Assembly: GCA_937928475.1 (NCBI GenBank)
Contig: CALFVE010000156.1
Location: forward strand, 1-7,122
From: an uncultured bacterium
GTDB lineage: Bacteria; Armatimonadota; Zipacnadia; Zipacnadales; Zipacnadaceae
Direction of reading: 5' to 3'
DNA: 7,122 nt
Under the pieces are notes generated by a model that was given only the letters and a program-made list of their open reading frames with translations, made no database searches and was not told the origin of the DNA. Made by a program: the position numbers and the translations under genes. Of the stretch, positions 1 to 5,837 are shown piece after piece. Position 1 is the first letter of the stretch, and each line of letters starts with the position of its first letter.

Positions 1-2
1 CT

Positions 3-28
3 GTAGGAGCGGCACTTCAGTGCCGCTC
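3..28. repeat. REP-like palindrome with GTAG foot
   Basis: GTAG (3-6) lies directly against a perfect inverted repeat. The left arm is GAGCGGCAC (7-15), the loop is TTCA (16-19) and the right arm is GTGCCGCTC (20-28). A GTAG or GGAG tetranucleotide at the foot of a short GC-rich hairpin is the known layout of REP elements, which are mobilised by RAYT (TnpA-REP) transposases. No T-run follows, so an intrinsic terminator for an upstream gene is less likely. Only one copy is visible and the window starts two bases before it, so membership of a repeat family is inferred from shape alone. Confidence 0.5.
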
Positions 29-60
29 GGCAGTGGTTGTCGCGGTGGTTTCTCCATATC

Positions 61-1035
61 ATGAACGTCCGACGACTCCTCTACCTCTCCCGCGCTGACG
101 TTGAGGCCTGTGGCGTGACTATGGCCCAAGTCATCGCCGCCGTCGAGGCAGCCTTCCGCGAACACGGCGAGGGCCGCGTGGAGATGCCCCCGAAGCCAGG
201 GGTGCATCCCCGGCCCGATTCCTTCTTGCACGCCATGCCCGCCTGGATTCCGGCGCTGCACTCCGTGGGCCTCAAGTGGGTCAGCGGCTACCCGGATAAC
301 CCGCGGCGGGGGGAGCCCTACATCACGGGCCTGTTCATCCTCAACGACGAGGAGACCGGTCGGCCCCTGGCGGTCATGGACGCCACTTGGATCACGGCAA
401 AGCGCACCGGCGCGGCCACCGCGGTGGCCGCCAAGTATTTGGCCCGGGCCGAGGCGGAGACCGCGGGCATTCTCGGCTGCGGCGTTCAGGGCCGGAGCAA
501 CCTGGAGGCGTTGCGCGTTCTGTTTCCTCTCAAGCAAGTGCTGGCCTACGATACGCAGCCCGAGGCGCAGGAGCGCTACGTCGCCGAGATGACCGCCGCC
601 ACAGGCTTGGAGGTCATCCCGGCCCGCCAGCCGCGCGAGGCGGTAGCAGACTGCGACCTGGTGGTAACCGCAGGGCCGATCCTGAAGAGGCCTCACGCCA
701 CCATCAAGGCTGGCTGGCTGGGGGAGGGAGCCTTCGCCTCGCTGGTGGACTATGACAGCTACTGGGACCGCGCTGCGCTGCGCGAGGTGGACAAGTTCTG
801 CACCGATGATCTGCCGCAGTTCGAGCACTACCGGAGCCTCGGCTACTTTCAGGACGTGCCCCCGATTCATGCCAGCATTGGCGAGATCGTGGCAGGGAAG
901 AAGCCAGGACGCGAATCTCAGCAGGAGCGCACCATGACCTGCAATCTGGGCTTGGCGCTGGACGATATGGCCACGGCGCCGCTGGTCTACCGACGGGCCG
1001 TCGAGCAGGGCTTGGGCACCTGGCTGGAGTTGTGA
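61..1035 (+). CDS. Ornithine cyclodeaminase / mu-crystallin family protein
   Basis: A 324-aa NAD(P)-dependent enzyme of the ornithine cyclodeaminase/mu-crystallin superfamily, whose usual length is 310-350 aa. Members include ornithine cyclodeaminase, archaeal alanine dehydrogenase, ketimine reductases and SbnB-type enzymes, so the substrate cannot be named. The N-terminal substrate half carries Lys72 in GLKWVSGYP and Arg115 in AKRTGAATA, matching the family's substrate-binding Lys and Arg. The Rossmann half has a GILGCGVQG nucleotide loop at residues 136-144. Asp230 or Asp232 in VDYDSYW sits where the catalytic Asp of ornithine cyclodeaminase lies. No signal peptide is seen, so it is cytoplasmic. 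ATG 61 is chosen because MNVRRLLYLSRADV matches the family's start. An in-frame TTG at 37 would add eight unconserved residues, and neither start has a strong ribosome-binding site. It is the first gene of a tight co-directional run, with the next gene 13 bp on. Confidence 0.9.
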   Translation: MNVRRLLYLSRADVEACGVTMAQVIAAVEAAFREHGEGRVEMPPKPGVHPRPDSFLHAMPAWIPALHSVGLKWVSGYPDNPRRGEPYITGLFILNDEETGRPLAVMDATWITAKRTGAATAVAAKYLARAEAETAGILGCGVQGRSNLEALRVLFPLKQVLAYDTQPEAQERYVAEMTAATGLEVIPARQPREAVADCDLVVTAGPILKRPHATIKAGWLGEGAFASLVDYDSYWDRAALREVDKFCTDDLPQFEHYRSLGYFQDVPPIHASIGEIVAGKKPGRESQQERTMTCNLGLALDDMATAPLVYRRAVEQGLGTWLEL

Positions 1036-1048
1036 GCGGGGGACACTG

Positions 1049-2035
1049 ATGGCCCAATCGTTACCAACCGAGCCGGAACCCAAGGCCGCCCCGAATCCCC
1101 AGCTTTCCGTCATCATCGCCACCCACAACCGGCGCGAGCGGCTGGCGGAGTGCCTCCAGTCGCTCCGGGAAACGGTTCTCCAGGCCTCCTACGAGGTAAT
1201 CGTGGTGGACGATGCCTCCACGGACGGCACCGCGGAGATGGTGGCGGAGCAGTTCCCCGAGGTGCGCCTGCTACGTAACTCGGCGTCCAGTTCCTGGACC
1301 GTCACCAACAATCAGGGGATTCGGGCGAGCCGGGGCAGCCTGTACTTGCTGCTCAACGACGACACCCGGCTGCTTCCCGGCGCCGTGGATCGCGCCGTCG
1401 CCTTCCTGGAGGCGCATCCCCGCGCCGGAGTGGTAACGCCGCGCATTCTCAATCCCGACGGCAGCGTGCAGCCGACCGTCCGCCGTTTTCCGGACCTGGC
1501 GGCAGCGTTGGCGCAGTCCTTGGATTTGCACCGTATCCTGCCCCGCAACCGACTTACCGGCAAGTACTACGCTCCCGATCACGACTACAGTCGGACTCAG
1601 CGGGGGGAGTCCGTGGGCACCACCTGCTATCTGCTTCGGCGGGAGTGTTATGAGCAGGTCGGTCCCTTCGACGAGAGTTTTCCGCCTAACTTCAGCGACC
1701 TTGAGTTCAACTGGCGGGTGAATGAGGCCGGCTGGGAGATCTGGGTGTTGGCCGAGGCGGAGACTATCCATTACGGCGGCGCCACCATGGGCCTGCTCAC
1801 GTTGCGTCAATTGTGGGAGTTTCACCGAGGCATGTTCAAGATGTATCGCAAGCACTATGCGCCGCGGCGCCCTGCACTGGTGAATCTGCTCGTGTATGCC
1901 GGCATCGGCGCCCGCTTCTTGTTCAAGAGCCTGCTGCGGGTGACTGGGCTGGATCGGTTGCTGCACTGCTTGCCGCAACCCCATCGCCGGCGCGAACTCG
2001 TGCCCGCCAGACCTGGGGAGCAGGAGCAAAGTTAG
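1049..2035 (+). CDS. Family 2 glycosyltransferase (rhamnosyltransferase-like)
   Basis: A 328-aa GT-A fold glycosyltransferase of family GT2. It probably moves a nucleotide-activated sugar onto a cell-surface polysaccharide or lipid-linked glycan at the inner face of the membrane. The N-terminus has LSVIIATHNRRERL followed by VVDDASTDGT, with nucleotide-binding Asp54/Asp55. The metal-binding DxD-like motif is LLLNDDT (Asp104/Asp105). The segment GPFDESFPPNFSDLEFNWR (Asp217, Glu219) stands where WbbL-type rhamnosyltransferases carry FxxYxEDxDLxxR, so the acceptor-side acidic motif is a variant of the common form. Residues about 276-293 are hydrophobic and may anchor the protein to the membrane. 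The ATG is preceded by a GCGGGGGA ribosome-binding site. The gene starts 13 bp after the cyclodeaminase-family gene and ends 9 bp before gyrA. No other polysaccharide genes are nearby, so donor and acceptor are unknown. Confidence 0.9.
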   Translation: MAQSLPTEPEPKAAPNPQLSVIIATHNRRERLAECLQSLRETVLQASYEVIVVDDASTDGTAEMVAEQFPEVRLLRNSASSSWTVTNNQGIRASRGSLYLLLNDDTRLLPGAVDRAVAFLEAHPRAGVVTPRILNPDGSVQPTVRRFPDLAAALAQSLDLHRILPRNRLTGKYYAPDHDYSRTQRGESVGTTCYLLRRECYEQVGPFDESFPPNFSDLEFNWRVNEAGWEIWVLAEAETIHYGGATMGLLTLRQLWEFHRGMFKMYRKHYAPRRPALVNLLVYAGIGARFLFKSLLRVTGLDRLLHCLPQPHRRRELVPARPGEQEQS

Positions 2036-2038
2036 GAG
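2034..2038 (+). promoter_or_regulatory. gyrA ribosome-binding site overlapping the upstream stop codon
   Basis: AGGAG (2034-2038) shares two bases with the TAG stop (2033-2035) of the glycosyltransferase gene. It lies six bases before ATG 2045, an ideal spacing, but directly abuts ATG 2039, leaving no spacer. This favours ATG 2045 as the gyrA start and suggests the two genes are translationally coupled. Confidence 0.7.
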
Positions 2039-2044
2039 ATGCGC

Positions 2045-4552
2045 ATGGAGACCACCCCGGACCAGAACATCGGCGAGATAGAGCCCATTTCCCTGCATGA
2101 GGAAATGGCCAACTCGTACATGCAGTTTGCCATGAGCACCATCATGGCCCGAGCGCTGCCCGACGTGCGGGACGGCCTCAAGCCCTCCCAGCGGCGTATC
2201 CTGGTGGCGATGCACGCCGAAGGGCTTACCCCCGAGCGGTCGCACGCCAAGTGCGCGGCCATCGTGGGCGAGACGATGAAGACCTACCATCCCCACGGTG
2301 ACGCCGCCATCTATGACACTCTCGTACGCATGGGGCAGGACTTCAACGCACGCTACCAGTTGATAGACCCCCAGGGCAACTTCGGCTCGGTGGACGGGGA
2401 CCCGGCAGGCGCGGCCCGCTACACAGAGGCCCGGCTCTCCGAGGTTGCCATGGCCATGCTGGAGGACTTGGACAAGAATACGGTGGATTTCCAGCCAACT
2501 TATGACGAGAAGACCACCGAGCCGCGGGTATTGCCCGGCGCTTTCCCCAATTTGCTCTGCAACGGCGCCTCGGGCATCGCCGTCGGCTATGCCACAAACA
2601 TCCCGCCGCACAACCTCGGCGAGGTCATAGACGCCGCCGTCGCGCTGCTGGACAATCCCGATCTCTCGCCCGAAGACCTCCTCAACTACATACCCGGCCC
2701 CGACTTTCCCACCGCAGGACTAGTCCTGGGCACCAAAGGGATCCGCGACTATTTCGCCACCGGGCGCGGCTCGCTCACCATGCAAGCCCGCGCGGTAATC
2801 GAGCCCCTGGAGCGCGGCCGCACCGCTATCCTCGTCTCGCAACTGCCCTACCAGGTCTCCAAGGCAGCGCTGCTCAAACAAATCGCTGCGCTCGTGGACA
2901 AGGGCAAACTGGCCGGCATCAGCGACCTGCGCGATGAGTCGGATCGCAATGGCATGCGTATCGTCATCGAACTGAAGCGCGACGCCAACCCCCAGGTGAC
3001 GCTCAACCAACTCTACAAGCACACCATGATGCGCACCAACTTCGGGGTCAACATGCTGGCGCTGGTGCCTGGCCCGGGCGGGGCTATCGTTCCGCGCCTC
3101 TGCAACATGAAGGACCTGCTCGTCGAGTTCCTGCGCCACCGGCGAGAGGTTGTTACTCGGCGCACCCAGTACCTGCTCGACCAGGCCCAGCAGCGGCTGC
3201 ACATCGTGGAGGGTTTGCTGCGAGCGCTGGATATCATTGACGAGATCATCGCCCTGATCCGGGCCAGCCGCGACCGCACCCAGGCCCGGCAAGGGCTGAT
3301 GACTCGGTTCCAGTTCTCCGAGGTGCAGGCAGAGCACATCCTCAACCTGCAACTCGGTCGCCTGACCCGCCTCTCCCGCGACGAACTGCTCGCCGAACAG
3401 AAACAACTGCTCAAAGACATTGCTGAATACGAGCACATCCTGGGCGATGAGACCTACAAGTCGAAGGTGATCAGGGAGGAGTTGCGCGCCGTGGCCCGGC
3501 ACCTGGGTGATGAGCGCCGCACCGTCTTGGTTCCCGAGGAGGCCGGCGACATCAGCGCCGAGGACCTCATCGCTCGCGAGGCCATGACCATTACCATCAC
3601 CCGCGATGGCTACATCAAGCGCCTGCCCGTGGATACCTACCGCGTGCAGCGCCGCGGCGGCAAGGGCATCCTGGCCCTCAACAAGAAGGAAGAGGACGAC
3701 GTGCAAGACCTCTTCGTGGCCAGCACCCACGACCTCATCATCTGCCTCACCGACAAGGGCCGGGCCTATCAACTCAAGGCCTACCAGGTGCCGATGGCCA
3801 GCCGCCAGGCGCGGGGCACGCCCATCGTGAACCTGGTGCCGGTGGAGCAGGACGAGCAGATCACCGCGCAGATTCCGGTGCACGGCTTCACCCAGGGCGG
3901 CTTCCTGCTCATGGCGACCGAGCAGGGCATAATCAAGAAGACCCCCCTGGAGGACTACGACACCCCCCTCAAGTCGCGGGGGATCATCGCCATCAGTCTC
4001 AAGGGGGACGACCGGCTCAAGTGGGTGGCGTGGACGGACGGGACGAAGGACATCATCATGGTCACCCGCCAGGGCAAGGCGGCGCGCTTTGACGAGAGCA
4101 CCGTGCGGCCCATGGGCCGCAACGCCGCGGGGGTGCACGCTATTCACCTGCGGCCGGGGGATGCTATCGTCGGCATGGTGGTCGTGAACAAAGACGATCG
4201 CCGCGACCTGCTGGTGGTGAGCGAGAACGGCCTGGGGAAGCGCACCCCGCTTTCTGAGTACCCGCGCAAGGGCCGAGCGACCCAGGGCGTGATCACCATG
4301 AACGTGACCGAAAAGACCGGGACGGTGGCGGGAGTCCTGGTGGTCGAGCCCGACGATCACGCCATGTGCCTGACCTCCAGCGGGGTGCTGATCCGCGTTC
4401 CGGTGGAAAGCATTCGCCAGACAGGCCGTCCGGCGCAGGGCGTTTGGGTGGTACGCCCGGGGGCCAACGACAAGGTGGTGGCCGTTGCCAAGGTCCTGAA
4501 GCCGACGGAGGAGAGGGCAAGGCCGACGGCGGCAGCCTCCGCGCCGCTGTAG
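2045..4552 (+). CDS. gyrA: DNA gyrase subunit A
   Basis: An 835-aa GyrA, of normal family length. It is the breakage-reunion subunit of the A2B2 gyrase that introduces negative supercoils using ATP hydrolysed by GyrB. The winged-helix/tower part carries the catalytic tyrosine Tyr126 in AARYTEARL (E. coli Tyr122). The quinolone region reads HPHGDAAIYD, with Ala87 at the E. coli Ser83 position and Asp91 at Asp87. A coiled-coil section with LNLQLGRLTRLSRDEL follows. The C-terminal DNA-wrapping pinwheel shows six blades beginning near residues 525, 570, 626, 675, 727 and 778. The canonical GyrA box QRRGGKG (535-541) in the first blade separates it from topoisomerase IV ParC. There is no acidic tail like that of E. 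coli; the end is short and Ala/Pro-rich. The in-frame ATG at 2039 would add two residues but has no room for ribosome binding. It sits 9 bp after a glycosyltransferase gene, and gyrB is not adjacent. Confidence 0.97.
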   Translation: METTPDQNIGEIEPISLHEEMANSYMQFAMSTIMARALPDVRDGLKPSQRRILVAMHAEGLTPERSHAKCAAIVGETMKTYHPHGDAAIYDTLVRMGQDFNARYQLIDPQGNFGSVDGDPAGAARYTEARLSEVAMAMLEDLDKNTVDFQPTYDEKTTEPRVLPGAFPNLLCNGASGIAVGYATNIPPHNLGEVIDAAVALLDNPDLSPEDLLNYIPGPDFPTAGLVLGTKGIRDYFATGRGSLTMQARAVIEPLERGRTAILVSQLPYQVSKAALLKQIAALVDKGKLAGISDLRDESDRNGMRIVIELKRDANPQVTLNQLYKHTMMRTNFGVNMLALVPGPGGAIVPRLCNMKDLLVEFLRHRREVVTRRTQYLLDQAQQRLHIVEGLLRALDIIDEIIALIRASRDRTQARQGLMTRFQFSEVQAEHILNLQLGRLTRLSRDELLAEQKQLLKDIAEYEHILGDETYKSKVIREELRAVARHLGDERRTVLVPEEAGDISAEDLIAREAMTITITRDGYIKRLPVDTYRVQRRGGKGILALNKKEEDDVQDLFVASTHDLIICLTDKGRAYQLKAYQVPMASRQARGTPIVNLVPVEQDEQITAQIPVHGFTQGGFLLMATEQGIIKKTPLEDYDTPLKSRGIIAISLKGDDRLKWVAWTDGTKDIIMVTRQGKAARFDESTVRPMGRNAAGVHAIHLRPGDAIVGMVVVNKDDRRDLLVVSENGLGKRTPLSEYPRKGRATQGVITMNVTEKTGTVAGVLVVEPDDHAMCLTSSGVLIRVPVESIRQTGRPAQGVWVVRPGANDKVVAVAKVLKPTEERARPTAAASAPL

Positions 4553-4570
4553 CCCCGGGGCGCTTACGAA

Positions 4571-5596
4571 GTGATAGACCTGCGCTCGGATACCAAGACG
4601 CGGCCCAGCGACCTGATGCGCCGCGCGATGGCGGAGGCCGAGGTGGGGGATGATGTGGCGCGGGAAGACCCCACCGTAATCGCGCTGGAGGAGAGAGCGG
4701 CGGAACTCCTGGGCAAGCCCGCTGCGCTGCTGGTGAGCTCGGGAAGCCAGGGGAACCTGGTCAGCGTCCTGGCGCAGACCTCCCCAGGACAGAAGGTCAT
4801 CCTGGAGGAACACGCACACCTCTTCCGTTGGGAACGCGCGGCGCTGGCCCGCGTTGCCGGCCTGATGACGCACCCCCTCCCGGGCCGGTATGGCCTGTTC
4901 AGCGTAGAAGCGCTGGAGGCAGCGCTCTGGCCCGCCGACCTGCACAGTCCGGCCACCGGTCTGGTCGCGCTGGAGAACACCCACAACGCCGCCGGCGGGG
5001 TATGTCTCAGCGTCGAGCAGACCGCCGCGGTCTGCGAGGTAGCCCACCGGCACGGCGTACCGGTGCATATTGACGGGGCTCGCATCTTCAACGCGGCGGT
5101 GGCGCTGGGAGTCGAGGCGCGCGAACTCGCGGCCCCTGCCGATTCGGTCACCTTCTGCCTGTCTAAAGGTCTGGGTGCCCCGGTCGGGAGCCTAGTCTGC
5201 GGGGAGGATGACTTCATCGAACGCGCCCGGGAGTTCCGCAAACTCTTGGGCGGCGCCATGCGTCAGGCCGGAGTGATCGCCGCGGCGGGGCTGGTGGCAC
5301 TGGAGCACGAACTGCCCCGTCTGCACGAAGACCATGAGAAGGCCCGGCGCCTGGCGGAAACACTGTTCGGCCTGCCGGGAGTCAGCCTGGACCTGGCCAG
5401 CGTGCAGACCAACATGGTTTTCTTCGAGGTCCACCGGGAGGACCTGACTGCCCCCCAGCTGTGTCGCCACCTGGGGGATTACGGGGTCCTGGCTGTGGCG
5501 CAGAACGAGAGCCGCATCCGGTTTGTTACCCATCGCGACCAGAGTTACGCCGACATCGAGCACGTCTGCGCGGCGCTCTGCCAGATTCTGGGATGA
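4571..5596 (+). CDS. ltaE: Low-specificity L-threonine aldolase
   Basis: A 341-aa fold-type I pyridoxal-phosphate enzyme that cleaves L-threonine or L-allo-threonine to glycine and acetaldehyde in the cytoplasm (E. coli LtaE is 333 aa). The PLP lysine is Lys199 in LSKGLGAPVGS, close to E. coli Lys197. Asp168 and Arg171 in HIDGARIF fit the cofactor-ring and carboxylate contacts. His83 in HAHLF matches the stacking histidine of the family. Arg317 in RIRFVTH fits the second carboxylate-binding Arg. The start is GTG 4571, because MIDLRSDT is where family members begin. Its ribosome-binding site is weak: only a GGGG about ten bases upstream. It lies 18 bp after gyrA and is probably co-transcribed with it. 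A terminator-like structure and a new promoter follow, so it is likely the last gene of the unit. Stereospecificity (L, L-allo or low-specificity) cannot be told from sequence. Confidence 0.93.
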   Translation: MIDLRSDTKTRPSDLMRRAMAEAEVGDDVAREDPTVIALEERAAELLGKPAALLVSSGSQGNLVSVLAQTSPGQKVILEEHAHLFRWERAALARVAGLMTHPLPGRYGLFSVEALEAALWPADLHSPATGLVALENTHNAAGGVCLSVEQTAAVCEVAHRHGVPVHIDGARIFNAAVALGVEARELAAPADSVTFCLSKGLGAPVGSLVCGEDDFIERAREFRKLLGGAMRQAGVIAAAGLVALEHELPRLHEDHEKARRLAETLFGLPGVSLDLASVQTNMVFFEVHREDLTAPQLCRHLGDYGVLAVAQNESRIRFVTHRDQSYADIEHVCAALCQILG

Positions 5597-5613
5597 GGGG
5601 AAATAGGCGTGCA

Positions 5614-5651
5614 GTCGGGCCGCGCCGGGTGCCGACTCTTTGCCGGCGCGG
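5614..5651 (+). terminator. GC-rich terminator-like overlapping hairpins after ltaE
   Basis: Two mutually exclusive stems start 17 bp after the ltaE stop. Stem A pairs GTCGG (5614-5618) with CCGAC (5632-5636), plus one G-C pair across a bulge, and is followed by TCTTT, a weak U-run. Stem B is a perfect 9-bp all-GC pairing of CCGCGCCGG (5620-5628) with CCGGCGCGG (5643-5651) around a 14-base loop, with no U-run after it. The position between an operon end and a new promoter fits transcription termination, but the poor T-tract makes this a moderate call. Confidence 0.45.
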
Positions 5652-5654
5652 TGG

Positions 5655-5675
5655 CCGAAGTTCGGTGAATTCGCC
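5655..5675. other. Paired short palindromes upstream of the nrdJ promoter
   Basis: CCGAA-G-TTCGG (5655-5665) is a perfect odd-centred palindrome. It runs into an imperfect palindrome centred on GAATTC (GGTGAATTCGCC, 5664-5675) that abuts the -35 box. The position suits an activator or repressor site, but I recognise no known operator consensus, and such short palindromes can arise by chance. Confidence 0.25.
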
Positions 5676-5705
5676 TTGACAAGTTTCTCTCGATGTGCCT
5701 ATAGT
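5676..5705 (+). promoter_or_regulatory. Sigma-70-type promoter of nrdJ
   Basis: A perfect -35 box TTGACA (5676-5681), an 18-bp spacer, and a -10 box TATAGT (5700-5705) matching five of six consensus bases. It stands out as an AT-rich patch in GC-rich DNA. Transcription would begin near 5712, giving an untranslated leader of about 125 nt. The -10 lies within the odd palindrome CTATA-G-TATAG (5699-5709). This is the only strong promoter I can see in the window. Confidence 0.75.
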
Positions 5706-5716
5706 ATAGCCCCGTG

Positions 5717-5738
5717 CAGGTTGGGGAGGGTAAACCTG
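5717..5738 (+). other. Leader stem-loop near the predicted transcript 5' end
   Basis: CAGGTT (5717-5722) can pair with AACCTG (5733-5738) around a G-rich ten-base loop. A second CAGG (5741-5744) could compete for CCTG (5735-5738). It lies just after the predicted start site and could protect the mRNA end or be part of a larger fold. The stem is short, so this is tentative. Confidence 0.25.
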
Positions 5739-5810
5739 GACAGGCCTACACGCATCTGCTGCATTCTTCCGCCTTGACAGGGCCCGCAACCACCAGACGG
5801 GGTGACTATT

Positions 5811-5833
5811 CCTCGGCGATCCCTAGCGAGGTG
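5811..5833 (+). promoter_or_regulatory. nrdJ ribosome-binding site, possibly hidden in a hairpin
   Basis: GAGGTG (5828-5833) is a strong Shine-Dalgarno match, with its AGG core six bases before ATG 5838, and decides that start. CCTCG plus C (5811-5815, 5817; one bulged G) can pair with GCGAGG (5826-5831) around an eight-base loop, which would bury part of the ribosome-binding site. The Shine-Dalgarno assignment is firm; the masking stem is only six pairs and remains a hypothesis. Confidence 0.55.
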
Positions 5834-5837
5834 GGCC

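Noticed and set aside
37..60. TTG 37 as start of the cyclodeaminase-family gene
   Set aside because: It adds eight unconserved residues and has no ribosome-binding site; ATG 61 matches the family N-terminus better.
1271..2611. 446-codon open frame on the minus strand across the glycosyltransferase-gyrA junction
   Set aside because: It shadows two clearly recognised genes and shows no recognisable domain or ribosome-binding site.
2045..4552. Topoisomerase IV subunit A (parC) instead of gyrA
   Set aside because: The canonical QRRGGKG GyrA box and six C-terminal pinwheel blades indicate gyrase.
2720..5068. 782-codon open frame on the minus strand, antisense to gyrA and part of ltaE
   Set aside because: The protein has no family features, and both + strand genes beneath it have intact catalytic motifs. 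Long antisense frames are expected opposite GC-rich coding sequence.
5774..5809. Second promoter from TTGACA at 5774
   Set aside because: The only -10-like bases (GACTAT, 5804-5809) lie 24 bp away, too far for a sigma-70 promoter.
5712..5837. Adenosylcobalamin riboswitch ahead of nrdJ
   Set aside because: GGGCCCGCAACC (5780-5791) only loosely recalls the B12-box, the other conserved blocks are absent, and the leader is shorter than usual cobalamin riboswitches.
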